From positions 1-24,316 of the forward strand of contig CAKZZM010000180.1 of the NCBI GenBank assembly GCA_937885465.1: 24,316 nt of DNA. Direction: 5' to 3'. Of this stretch, positions 8,533 through 16,626 are shown in pieces. The position numbers and the translations under genes were made by a program. Numbering within the stretch: position 1 is the stretch's first letter; each line of letters starts with the position of its first letter. Origin of the DNA: an uncultured Bacteroidales bacterium. GTDB taxonomy: Bacteria > Bacteroidota > Bacteroidia > Bacteroidales > Paludibacteraceae. The notes below the pieces were generated by a model. That model saw nothing but the letters and a program-made list of their open reading frames with translations, was not told where the DNA came from and did not search any database.

Positions 8533-8588
8533 CCGAAAGTTGAAAGTTGAATGGCATTCTTGGGACGCAACCGGCTCGGTTGCGATAA
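8533..8588. repeat. GAAAGTTG tandem plus repeat D copy in the carboxyltransferase leader
   Basis: GAAAGTTGAAAGTTG is followed by a diverged repeat D hairpin, CGCAACCG / CGGTTGCG with a GCT loop at 8566-8584. Both lie between the predicted transcription start (~8596, minus strand) and the start codon at 8512, so they would be in the 5' leader. Confidence 0.75.
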
Positions 8589-8602
8589 CCAACTTTCCTT
8601 TG

Positions 8603-8633
8603 CAAAGATACATATTTTATTTCTAATATGCAA
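8603..8633 (-). promoter_or_regulatory. Promoter for the carboxyltransferase gene
   Basis: On the minus strand, TTG (complement of 8631-8633), a 20-bp spacer, then TATCTTTG (complement of 8603-8610). It diverges from the leuS promoter about 60 bp away. Confidence 0.72.
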
Positions 8634-8668
8634 GCAAAAGCCTTTTCAAACAAAAAAAATATATTTTC

Positions 8669-8699
8669 TTTGCCAAGTTGTTTTTTTTTATTACCTTTG
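8669..8699 (+). promoter_or_regulatory. Promoter for leuS
   Basis: -33 TTTG at 8669-8672, a 19-bp T-rich spacer, -7 TACCTTTG at 8692-8699. The leuS ATG lies 50 bp downstream. Confidence 0.72.
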
Positions 8700-8748
8700 C
8701 GGTGCTTTGCGTTATGTGAGCGGAGCGATGTTTGTAAAATGATAATTT

Positions 8749-11598
8749 ATGGAATACAATTTCAAAGAGATTGAGGCGAAGTGGCAGCGAGAGTGGCTGC
8801 AAAATGGGTTGTACAAGGTGTCGAATGAGAGTGATAAGCCTAAGTGTTATGTGCTTGATATGTTCCCTTATCCGTCTGGTGCGGGTCTGCATGTGGGGCA
8901 TCCGTTAGGTTATATAGCCTCAGATATATATGCCCGCTATAAGCGCGAGCAAGGTTATAATGTATTGCACCCCATGGGATTTGATGCCTACGGTTTGCCT
9001 GCCGAGCAGTATGCTATTCAGACGGGTCAGCACCCCGAGAAGACAACGGAGCAGAATATTGCTCGTTATAAGGAGCAACTCGGCAAGATTGGTTTTTGCT
9101 ACGATTGGGACAGAGAGGTGCGTACCTGCGACCCCGCTTATTATCGGTGGACGCAGTGGGTGTTTGAGAAACTCTTTGACTCGTTCTACTGCAAGGGTTG
9201 CAATGCCGCACAGCCGATAGGCGACCTCATAAGGTGGTTCGAGGAGCACGGCACAGAAGATATAGAGGCTGTCGGTAGTGAGGACTTGCATTTCACCGCC
9301 GATGAGTGGCGAAAGATGAGCGAGAGAGAGCAGCAGACAGTATTGATGAACTACCGCCTTGCCTATCTTGCTGACACAAAGGTCAACTGGTGTCCCGCCT
9401 TAGGCACTGTGCTCGCTAACGATGAGGTGTCGGAGGGTTTGTCGGTCAGGGGCGGATACCCTGTGGAGCAGCGAGTGATGAGGCAATGGAACCTCAGAGT
9501 GTCGGCATACGCGCAGCGGTTGTTGGACGGACTCGATGCACTCGACTGGTCGGATGCACTGAAAGAGACGCAACGCAACTGGATTGGGCGTTCGGAAGGC
9601 GCGGAAATGAGATTTAAAGTGGAAAGTGCGGGCAGAACCCACTCTGATCCTTTGTATATGACGATTTTCACTACTCGTGCTGATACTGTTTTCGGAGTTA
9701 CCTTTATGGTTCTTGCGCCTGAGAGTGAGTATGTAAGTAAGGTAGTAACCGATGATCACCGCGCAGAGGTTGATGAGTATCTTGAGTGGGTAAGGCATCG
9801 CACTGAGCGCGAGCGTATTAGCGACAGGCGAGTGACCGGTGTGTTCACCGGTTCGTATGCCGTCAATCCGCTGACAGAGAAGAATATACCTATCTATATC
9901 AGCGATTATGTCCTTTCCGGTTACGGCACGGGTGCTATTATGGCAGTTCCTGCCCACGATAGCAGAGATTATGCTTTTGCTAAGCATTTCGGCTTGCCGG
10001 TCATCCCGCTTATTGAGGGCGCAGATGTGAGTGAGCAGTCGTTCGATGCCAAAGAGGGAAAGATGATTAACTCGGGTTTCCTCAACGGATTAGAGGTGAA
10101 GGACGCTATCGCTATGATGAAGCAATATATAAAGAAGAATGGCATAGGCGAGGTGAAGGTCAATTATCGTCTGCGTGATGCAATCTTCTCGCGTCAGCGT
10201 TATTGGGGCGAACCCTTCCCCGTCTATTATAAGGACGGGATGCCCTATATGCTTCCTCAGGAGTGCCTGCCGCTAAGGTTACCCGAAGTGGATAAGTTCC
10301 TCCCGACGGAGACGGGCGAGCCGCCGCTCGGCAATGCTACACTTTGGGCGTGGGATGAGAAGAACAGGAAAGTGGTGGATAAGGCTCTCTGCAATGAGGA
10401 AAACGGGGTGTATCCGTTAGAGTTATGCACAATGCCGGGCTTCGCGGGCTCGTCTGCTTACTATCTCAGGTATATGGACCCGCATAACTCGAGTGCCTTG
10501 GTGGGAAAAGAAGCCAACGACTACTGGCAGCAGGTGGATGTATATCTCGGCGGGTCGGAGCATGCTACAGGACACCTTATTTATAGCCGTTTCTGGAATA
10601 AATTCCTCTACGATATTGGCGTAATATGCAAAGACGAGCCGTATGCCCGACTTATCAATCAAGGTATGATACAGGGGCGCAGCAATTTTGTGTATCGTAT
10701 AAAGGGCACTAATAAATATGTGTCGGCGGGGCTGAAAGGCGAGTATGATGTTCAGCCCCTACATGTGGATGTCAATATAGTGCAAAATGATGTTCTTGAT
10801 ATAGATAAGTTTCGTGCTTGGATGCCCGAATATGCGGACGCAGAGTTTGTGTTGGAAAATGGTAAGTATATATGCGGTTGGGCGGTGGAGAAAATGTCAA
10901 AGTCAATGTTCAATGTTGTAAATCCGGATGATGTGGTTGACCGCTATGGTGCAGACACTCTGCGCCTTTACGAGATGTTCCTCGGTCCGCTTGAGATGTC
11001 GAAGCCGTGGGATACGAACGGCATTGACGGTGTGCACCGCTTCTTGCGCCGCTTGTGGAATATGTACGCGAGTGCAGTGGGGAACGTCTCCGAACGTTCG
11101 ATGGCGCAAGCATCGGAAGATATTAGACCTTCGTCTGACGAGTTGCGCTCGCTACATAAACTGATAAAGAAAGTAACATGGGATATCGAGCATTTCTCGT
11201 TTAACACCTCTATTCCCGCCTTTATGATAGCGCGAGACGAGTTGTCAGAGTGCCGCAACAAGGTTGTTCTTGAGCAGTTTGCCGTACTTCTTGCACCTTT
11301 TGCTCCGCATATTGCAGAAGAGTTGTGGCATCAGGTAACGGGCAAGCCGATGGGCGAGAGCGTTTGTGATGCTCCGTGGCCGGAGTGGAAGGAAGAATAT
11401 CTTGTGGAGAATACGCAGAAATATCCGGTGCAGTTCAATGGTAGGGTGCGCTTCACTATTGAGGTGAGCAAGGATATGACGAGAGAGGAAGTCGAGAAGG
11501 CTGTACTCACTAATGCAGAAACAGCCAAATACCTAAACGGTGCACAGCCTAAAAAGATAATCGTAGTCCCCGGTAGGATAGTTAATGTAGTGGTATAG
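8749..11598 (+). CDS. leuS: Leucyl-tRNA synthetase with two repeat-derived insertions
   Basis: Class I synthetase that charges tRNA-Leu, 949 aa. The HIGH-type motif is in PYPSGAGLHVGHPLGY near residue 45. The CP1 editing domain contains TIFTTRADTVFGVTF and MAVPAHDSRDYAF. KMSKSMFNVVNPD supplies the KMSKS loop, and the C-terminal anticodon-binding domain includes LLAPFAPHIAEELWH. Two short segments look foreign to the family. FKVESAGRTHSDP (DNA 9615-9642) matches repeat B. ASAVGNVSERSMAQ (DNA 11077-11099) is an exact repeat A copy read in frame. Both probably sit in surface loops, as the conserved sequence on each side is intact. The stop codon is immediately followed by repeat sequence. Confidence 0.96.
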   Translation: MEYNFKEIEAKWQREWLQNGLYKVSNESDKPKCYVLDMFPYPSGAGLHVGHPLGYIASDIYARYKREQGYNVLHPMGFDAYGLPAEQYAIQTGQHPEKTTEQNIARYKEQLGKIGFCYDWDREVRTCDPAYYRWTQWVFEKLFDSFYCKGCNAAQPIGDLIRWFEEHGTEDIEAVGSEDLHFTADEWRKMSEREQQTVLMNYRLAYLADTKVNWCPALGTVLANDEVSEGLSVRGGYPVEQRVMRQWNLRVSAYAQRLLDGLDALDWSDALKETQRNWIGRSEGAEMRFKVESAGRTHSDPLYMTIFTTRADTVFGVTFMVLAPESEYVSKVVTDDHRAEVDEYLEWVRHRTERERISDRRVTGVFTGSYAVNPLTEKNIPIYISDYVLSGYGTGAIMAVPAHDSRDYAFAKHFGLPVIPLIEGADVSEQSFDAKEGKMINSGFLNGLEVKDAIAMMKQYIKKNGIGEVKVNYRLRDAIFSRQRYWGEPFPVYYKDGMPYMLPQECLPLRLPEVDKFLPTETGEPPLGNATLWAWDEKNRKVVDKALCNEENGVYPLELCTMPGFAGSSAYYLRYMDPHNSSALVGKEANDYWQQVDVYLGGSEHATGHLIYSRFWNKFLYDIGVICKDEPYARLINQGMIQGRSNFVYRIKGTNKYVSAGLKGEYDVQPLHVDVNIVQNDVLDIDKFRAWMPEYADAEFVLENGKYICGWAVEKMSKSMFNVVNPDDVVDRYGADTLRLYEMFLGPLEMSKPWDTNGIDGVHRFLRRLWNMYASAVGNVSERSMAQASEDIRPSSDELRSLHKLIKKVTWDIEHFSFNTSIPAFMIARDELSECRNKVVLEQFAVLLAPFAPHIAEELWHQVTGKPMGESVCDAPWPEWKEEYLVENTQKYPVQFNGRVRFTIEVSKDMTREEVEKAVLTNAETAKYLNGAQPKKIIVVPGRIVNVVV
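9615..9642 (+). repeat. Repeat B-like insertion within leuS
   Basis: AAAGTGGAAAGTGCGGGCAG continues with ARCCC, matching the repeat B module at 31-56. It is read in frame as KVESAGRTH at the entry to the editing domain. Confidence 0.7.
11077..11099 (+). repeat. Repeat A inserted in frame in leuS
   Basis: An exact copy of GTGGG plus the core GAACGTCTCCGAACGTTC, translated as VGNVSERS. It lies between the conserved GVHRFLRRLWNMY and LHKLIKKV segments, where the loop appears longer than in other Bacteroidales LeuRS I recall. Confidence 0.9.
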
Positions 11599-11720
11599 TG
11601 GAGAACGTGGGACGCGGACGGCTCGTCCGCGACGTTGATTGGCAGTGGAGAACGTCTCCGAACGTTCTTTAGCGGACGGCTCGCCCGCGAAATGGGACGC
11701 AAGCGGCTCGTCCGCGAAAA
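11597..11720. repeat. Cluster of repeats D and A downstream of leuS
   Basis: Partial A (11597-11608) is followed by repeat D CGCGGACGGCTCGTCCGCG (11613-11631, 8-bp stem, GCT loop), a full repeat A (11645-11667), and two diverged D copies (11671-11690 and 11694-11717). The stable GC hairpins could end leuS transcription, but no T-tract follows. Confidence 0.88.
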
Positions 11721-11839
11721 GTGACGCAGGATAATCCGGCATTTTCCCTTCGCGTTTCTCTCTGACGCAGGTTTCTATCCCGATGATTTTCTATTTTATA
11801 TGAAGAATTTAGATTTTTAGTGGATTATTGCTTTTTTTC

Positions 11840-11870
11840 TTGCATATATCTCAAAAATATCGTAACTTTA
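11840..11870 (+). promoter_or_regulatory. Promoter for the structured RNA / RyR-TIR operon
   Basis: TTG at 11840-11842, a 20-bp spacer, and TAACTTTA at 11863-11870 (one mismatch from TAnnTTTG). Predicted RNA start is near 11877. Confidence 0.6.
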
Positions 11871-11876
11871 CACTCG

Positions 11877-12250
11877 AATTTGTATCAGTGTCTCATCTTT
11901 TTCGCTTATACAAGTTCATAATGCCAAACGCCGATACGGGTTATGTCGTTCGGGGTGTGGCTAAAATGTTGACATAAAAGGCGTTTATTGACGCTGTTCG
12001 CGACTTTCCAGAATCTTCGCAACATTCGCTAATGGTCGTAGCAGTAACAATGAATGACCTCGGGATATGTATGTATCCTAAACTTCTACAGGCAGAACTA
12101 TCTGTTCGCCTCCCGCATTTCTATTTATGAAATGCTTATGGTAGAAGTTTGATGCATCATATCGGCGTGAGGCATCAATTGTTTTTCTACCATTAGCGGG
12201 GATTGCGAAGCCCTTGGAAAGCGTGAAAGCAACTGACTTCACGCTTTTTT
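11877..12250 (+). ncRNA. Highly structured ~375-nt RNA: ncRNA or attenuating leader
   Basis: The region runs from a promoter to an intrinsic terminator and contains many perfect inverted repeats. Outer stem AAACGCC/GGCGTTT (11926-11932, 11980-11986) encloses TTATGTC/GACATAA (11941-11947, 11971-11977). Further stems are GGATA/TATCC (12063-12078) and AAACTTCTAC/GTAGAAGTTT (12080-12089, 12141-12150), the latter enclosing GCATTTC/GAAATGC (12115-12135). TTGATGC/GCATCAA (12149-12178) follows. ATGGTAGAA (12138-12146) can instead pair with TTCTACCAT (12185-12193), which competes with the 10-bp stem. No tRNA-like end, RNase P core or known riboswitch signature was recognised. The downstream gene begins 70 bp after the terminator. 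Confidence 0.6.
12218..12250 (+). terminator. Intrinsic terminator at the end of the structured RNA
   Basis: Perfect 10-bp stem AAAGCGTGAA / TTCACGCTTT (12218-12227, 12238-12247) followed by TTT. It either ends a free RNA or acts as an attenuator ahead of the operon at 12321. No second promoter was recognised at 12251-12320. Confidence 0.82.
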
Positions 12251-12320
12251 GTGTATATGCCATATGACATTTTATCGGACAGTAATAAAATAGTATATCA
12301 ACAAAATTATCACACAAAAA

Positions 12321-14141
12321 ATGAAATGGACTTTTATAAACAAAATTAAGTTTGCGTGTAGACAACGTGAAATTCGCGTATATGCATGGATAGGCATCGT
12401 ATTTGTCATATTTGCCTTCATTATCCTTATCATTTTGCGTTCAGGACTAAGTAGTCTGTTTCTGGGGGTTGTAGCAGGAGTCATATCTGCGGTGATTGTT
12501 TCTGCTATTGTCACATACTACGACAAAAGACACGAACTTCATCGGAAAGGATTGGATTTCCCTGAAGGGTGGAAGAATCATATAGTAATTATGGGGTATA
12601 ATCGTCTCGTCCCTCAATTAATAAAGACCTGTTCAGCGGAATCAATTCTTATTCAGACGAAGCAAGATATAGAAATGGTCAGAAAGCAGATATATTCAAT
12701 CTGCGGAGCGGAACTTGCAGGCAGAACAAAGGTCGTTTATGGAGATAAAACATCGGAGGCGGACAATGTGCATTTGATGCTGAATGATGCTGCTGCTGTT
12801 TATGTCATATGTGAAGAGGATAAGTTATTTTCCGAATCTAAAAGTCTATCCTGTTTACGTATTATTAACAAATTGGTTAATAGGACGGATAATCCGTTGT
12901 CAATATATGTAGAGATGAGCACTTCTTCCTCTTTCTCTCTTGTCAAACAATTGGAAATGCCTGATGATTATTTTAAACGTAGTGGAAACATAAATTTGAA
13001 TATCGTTCCGTTTAATATATATGAAACCTGGGCGCGACGACTATGGGGATATTATGGACAGACTGCGCAATCTCCACGTTATTATCCGTTAGATTTCGAG
13101 GACCTTGCTCCCGAATCAAAGCATTACGTCCATTTAGTCATCGTAGGCTTTGAGCGTATGGGAACAGCTTTGCTATTAGAGGCTTTGCGTATTTGTCACT
13201 ATCCCAATTATAGCGAAGAGAAAAACAGTCCCAAAACAAAGATTACGGTAATAGACCAACGGGTGGACGAACTTCTATCTGTTTTCAAAGCAAGATATCC
13301 TTATATTGAGCATATACAGGATATTGACGTGGAGTATGTTCATGGGCGTTTGGAAGATGACACCGTTCGGAAACGATTGGAGCAGTTGGCTGAATCTGCT
13401 GAGTCCGGCAAGCAGGATTCGCCATTACTCACTATTGCTCTCTGCTTCAAAAGTGCAGACACGGGGGTATCATCTCTTTTAAGCCTTCCTCAACAATGTT
13501 TCTGGAATGATATAGAAACTGATGCTACAGGGAAACAACACCCCAAAGACAACACCCATATCAAAATCCTTTTGCGTCAGGAGCAGAATGATGAATTTAT
13601 ACATTTCATTATGAAAGATGATGTCTATGTACCAAAATACAATAATGTGCGCGTATTTGGGATGTTAGATGATACTTTCTCTCTCCTTATAAACGACAAG
13701 GGACCACAATGGATTAAAGCTTATTATGATAGTATCTATTCTACTGAGCCAAATGTCCGACTCAAAGAAGATGTCTTTACTTTGAAAGAAAAAGGAATGG
13801 ACTTATCAGACTATCTTCAAACTCGTTGGTGGGCTGCTACCGAAGACGAGCGGTATTCTAATCGCTATCAAGTGGAGATGTATCACATCTATCAGCGATA
13901 CGAGAAGTATGATTCTCAGCCAAATTATCCAATCCTTAGCCAAATGGAGCACTTGCGCTGGTGCGCTGATAGATATATACTCGGTTATCAACGTGTAAAC
14001 GACAAAATGAAATATGCGTTTGATAATTACAAGATTCACTATGATTTATGCCCGTTTTCTCAATTACATGCGCAAGATCAACGCAAAGATAGAGACGTGA
14101 TAATCAATAGAAATAAAGTAATTAAACTATTAGCAGAATAA
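12321..14141 (+). CDS. Membrane-anchored double TrkA-N-like Rossmann protein with C-terminal RyR domain
   Basis: A 606-aa protein. Two N-terminal membrane segments (about 22-40 and 43-66) precede a TrkA-N/RCK-like Rossmann unit starting HIVIMGYNRLVPQLI (88-165). A second unit starts YVHLVIVGFERMGTALL (269-375). An RyR domain occupies the last ~69 residues (MEHLRWCADRYILGYQ through IHYDLCPFSQL to KDRDVI). RCK/TrkA-N modules bind NAD(H) or other nucleotides, and prokaryotic RyR domains have been proposed as nucleotide-signal sensors in conflict systems. A membrane sensor or effector is therefore inferred. The TIR gene follows after 2 bp. The second half is paralogous to the gene at 15013. Codon choice is visibly more A/T-rich than in the housekeeping genes. 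Confidence 0.82.
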   Translation: MKWTFINKIKFACRQREIRVYAWIGIVFVIFAFIILIILRSGLSSLFLGVVAGVISAVIVSAIVTYYDKRHELHRKGLDFPEGWKNHIVIMGYNRLVPQLIKTCSAESILIQTKQDIEMVRKQIYSICGAELAGRTKVVYGDKTSEADNVHLMLNDAAAVYVICEEDKLFSESKSLSCLRIINKLVNRTDNPLSIYVEMSTSSSFSLVKQLEMPDDYFKRSGNINLNIVPFNIYETWARRLWGYYGQTAQSPRYYPLDFEDLAPESKHYVHLVIVGFERMGTALLLEALRICHYPNYSEEKNSPKTKITVIDQRVDELLSVFKARYPYIEHIQDIDVEYVHGRLEDDTVRKRLEQLAESAESGKQDSPLLTIALCFKSADTGVSSLLSLPQQCFWNDIETDATGKQHPKDNTHIKILLRQEQNDEFIHFIMKDDVYVPKYNNVRVFGMLDDTFSLLINDKGPQWIKAYYDSIYSTEPNVRLKEDVFTLKEKGMDLSDYLQTRWWAATEDERYSNRYQVEMYHIYQRYEKYDSQPNYPILSQMEHLRWCADRYILGYQRVNDKMKYAFDNYKIHYDLCPFSQLHAQDQRKDRDVIINRNKVIKLLAE

Positions 14142-14143
14142 GT

Positions 14144-15016
14144 ATGACAAAACAACAAATCGGTTGGCAATGCCAGCGGCAAATCAAAGTTTTATTGAAG
14201 AAACACTTTGGCAATATTATCAATGATGCCTTGCTGCGTCGTCCGGAAGGATTAGACGAAACATACTTTATTGACCTTCCACATATGATAGCAGACGAAT
14301 ATCGTGCTTTCTTATATGATATTTGGCAACATGTCCAACATGGGGATGCTTCCTTTGAAACCATTATTGATATTCAAGCAAATCTTTTTGAAGTGGATGA
14401 TAGATATAACCAAAGGATAAGAACCGCGTACATTGATGCCAAACGTATAACAGCGTGGGAGTTAATTTCTAAAACGAATTATCGTGATGTAAATCGTTAC
14501 AAAGGGCTACTTTATGATTATACGAATGAAATACTTCAACGCATGGCTACCAGTTTCATGGAGAACATCAAGGATGGAGATAGCGTATCACCATATATCA
14601 AACGAGAAAAGTATGATGTGTTTATTTCATGCAATAGTTTGGATTATTTGGTGGCAAAAGAAATATATGAATTCTTAACATCTCAAGATTATGTGGTATT
14701 CTTTGCAGAAACCAGCATTTCGGAGGCAGGAGATACGGTATATAAGAAAACAATAGATGCAGCAATGGATAGTGCAACACATTTTGTACTGGTTACGACT
14801 GACGTGGCTCACCTCAATAGTAAATGGGTGGACTATGAAATTAATATGTTCCAAAACGAAAAATTATCCGGACGAAAAACCGGTAATGTTGTTTCTGTTG
14901 TAGCTCCAAACATTGATATCGGAATGCTACCGATTTCCCTTAGGGTCTATCATACTTTGACATTGGACGACTACAAATCCCAACTATGTAACTTCCTTTG
15001 GAGAAAAGGTGTATGA
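14144..15016 (+). CDS. TIR-domain protein, probable NAD-consuming enzyme
   Basis: A 290-aa protein with an unassigned, mostly helical N-terminal region (1-150) and a C-terminal TIR domain (about 157-285). The TIR domain starts YDVFISCNSLDY, and KWVDYEINMF forms the late conserved segment. SEAGD around Glu194 aligns with the catalytic-Glu motif of NADase TIRs (SARM1-like LEAG). This suggests NAD cleavage or cyclisation, but activity is inferred. There is no signal peptide, so it should be cytoplasmic. It starts 2 bp after the RyR membrane gene and its TGA overlaps the next gene's ATG (ATGA), so the three are clearly one operon. The sequence is A/T-rich compared with its flanks. Confidence 0.85.
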   Translation: MTKQQIGWQCQRQIKVLLKKHFGNIINDALLRRPEGLDETYFIDLPHMIADEYRAFLYDIWQHVQHGDASFETIIDIQANLFEVDDRYNQRIRTAYIDAKRITAWELISKTNYRDVNRYKGLLYDYTNEILQRMATSFMENIKDGDSVSPYIKREKYDVFISCNSLDYLVAKEIYEFLTSQDYVVFFAETSISEAGDTVYKKTIDAAMDSATHFVLVTTDVAHLNSKWVDYEINMFQNEKLSGRKTGNVVSVVAPNIDIGMLPISLRVYHTLTLDDYKSQLCNFLWRKGV

Positions 15017-16455
15017 AATATCGGGTCACTGAGAATATGTCACAAGAAATAACCATACAATCCGATATTGCGGGTAATTCGGTGGATGCGGACAACGCTG
15101 CCATCCGGCGTTTGCTTAATATTGCAGACAGGCGGGCTGACGACGCTGACGGAATACGGCAGAAGGTATTCCTGATATTGAGAAATCAGGAAGTGGCGAA
15201 TGTGCTGAAACGCATACCGCTGTCAGACGACATAGCTGACAAGGTAGAACTATATGCATATACCACAGAAGACCTATGGTCGATGGAAATGCTGGGTATC
15301 CGTCCCGAAAGTAATATGCGATTGGACCGAGAGCAGATAAGCATAGATAGCCGTCAATTCGTTCATTTGGTGTTGTTTGGGATGAGCCGTCAGACACAAA
15401 GTCTTGCCATACATGCAGCCCTGACCTCTCATTATCCCAATTATTGTCGCGACAACTCGCTTAGAACCAGAATATCAATTGTTGCAGACTCTCACGAGCA
15501 GTTCCGCCATTTTCAACAATATTATCGTAACCTGCTTATGAATAGTTACAGGCGGACAGTGACTATTAAAGGCGAGGATGTGCAAACCGTGACTTTGGAA
15601 CCCAAATACAAGTCACAACGAAAGGACTTCGTGGATGTGGAATGGGAATTTATTTGTGGCAAGAGTGACGATGATGTGCTGACTTATAAGTTGCACAAGT
15701 GGGCTCAAGACCCTACCCGTCAACTGACGGTGGCGTTCTGTTATGATGATGAGGCAAGAAACACAAACGAAGCACTGAATCTGTCACCTCAGATAAGAGA
15801 TATACCGATATGGATAAACGTAAAGGACGGTGTTGCTGTCGGGTTTATCAATCAGTCGGAGCTTTACTCAAACGTAGTGCCTTTCGGCAACACTGATGCC
15901 CAATTGCCCGATATGTCCGCATTTGTTAAAATGGGGCAATGTGTCAATTATGCTTACAACAAGATGCGTCAGACAACGGAGGATGAGCAGCAAAAAGGTA
16001 TGGTGCCAATGGCAGTGGCTACAGAAATACCGTCACAAGACGAACTACAGGCGTTATGGAACAATAGCAGGTTGAACACGGCAAAACGCTGGTCGAATAT
16101 TTACAGTGCCTTTACCCTAAGAACAAAAATGCATTCACTCGGTCACAAACCTGACCAATGGCATACGCTGTTTGCCATGTCAGAAAAAGAGATAGAGACC
16201 CTCTCTGAGGTGGAACACAACCGCTGGAGCGTGGAGGAACTGATACTCGGCTATCGCCCGACAACGCCCGAAGAACATGCTGAGATTCAAAAGGATATTT
16301 CGTTGAGGAAGGAACTCAAAGACCGATTCATACACGATGATCTGCGCAACTTCAGCGAGTTAGGTGTGGACGAGACGGGCAAATCTGTCAAACGTTATGA
16401 CGAGGCTTTTACACGCTCGCTACCGCTCGTGGCATATATCTTTAATTTGATTTAG
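15013..16455 (+). CDS. Soluble Rossmann/RyR protein, paralogue of the membrane RyR protein
   Basis: A 480-aa protein. The ATG at 15013 overlaps the TIR stop (ATGA) and is preferred over a TTG at 14998. FVHLVLFGMSRQTQSLAIHA, then SHYPNY about 18 residues later, aligns with VHLVIVGFERMG...CHYPNY in the product of 12321-14141. The order of later blocks (DVEWEFICG with LTVAFCY versus DVEYVHG with LTIALCF) is also kept. It lacks the two TM segments and most of the first Rossmann unit, and its glycine motif is degenerate (FGMSRQ). The C-terminus has an RyR-type domain: SEVEHNRWSVEELILGYRP followed by FIHDDLRNFSEL. It probably works with the TIR and membrane RyR proteins as a second sensor or regulatory partner (inference). 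Confidence 0.8.
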   Translation: MKYRVTENMSQEITIQSDIAGNSVDADNAAIRRLLNIADRRADDADGIRQKVFLILRNQEVANVLKRIPLSDDIADKVELYAYTTEDLWSMEMLGIRPESNMRLDREQISIDSRQFVHLVLFGMSRQTQSLAIHAALTSHYPNYCRDNSLRTRISIVADSHEQFRHFQQYYRNLLMNSYRRTVTIKGEDVQTVTLEPKYKSQRKDFVDVEWEFICGKSDDDVLTYKLHKWAQDPTRQLTVAFCYDDEARNTNEALNLSPQIRDIPIWINVKDGVAVGFINQSELYSNVVPFGNTDAQLPDMSAFVKMGQCVNYAYNKMRQTTEDEQQKGMVPMAVATEIPSQDELQALWNNSRLNTAKRWSNIYSAFTLRTKMHSLGHKPDQWHTLFAMSEKEIETLSEVEHNRWSVEELILGYRPTTPEEHAEIQKDISLRKELKDRFIHDDLRNFSELGVDETGKSVKRYDEAFTRSLPLVAYIFNLI

Positions 16456-16626
16456 CAGTTAGACAGCTGCGCTGTCAGAACATTTACAATCGTTTGAGCG
16501 ATGCGTTCCGAATAAACGTCGCGGACAAGCCGTCCGCGCCCCAAGAACGTTCGGAGACGTTCTCCACTGCCAATCAAAGTCGCGGACGAGCCGTCCACGT
16601 CCCAGGTTGCGATAAAAAGTTAGAAG
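16456..16626. repeat. Repeat-filled gap: D, A, D copies (minus orientation)
   Basis: A small GACAGC/GCTGTC hairpin (16462-16476) is followed by repeat D (16519-16542), repeat A (16545-16567) and repeat D (16580-16603), all inverted relative to the copies after leuS. No promoter matching TAnnTTTG and no T-tract terminator were found, so read-through between the two cassettes is possible. Confidence 0.85.

Noticed and set aside
10733..10765. Inverted repeat GGGGCTGAA/TTCAGCCCC in leuS as another inserted element
   Set aside because: The encoded segment (YVSAGLKGEYDVQPLHVDVNIV) matches the normal Bacteroidales LeuRS sequence as I recall it, so it is native coding sequence.
11921..12130. A 70-codon frame (starting MPNADTGYVVRG) interrupted by one TAA at 11975, looking like a small broken gene
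   Set aside because: The stop lies inside a perfect stem (GACATAA), and the whole stretch is packed with inverted repeats between a promoter and a terminator. A structured RNA explains it better, although a decayed small gene is not fully excluded.
11877..12250. tmRNA or RNase P RNA
   Set aside because: No tRNA-like 3' end or tag ORF ending in ALAA, and no RNase P conserved core was seen.
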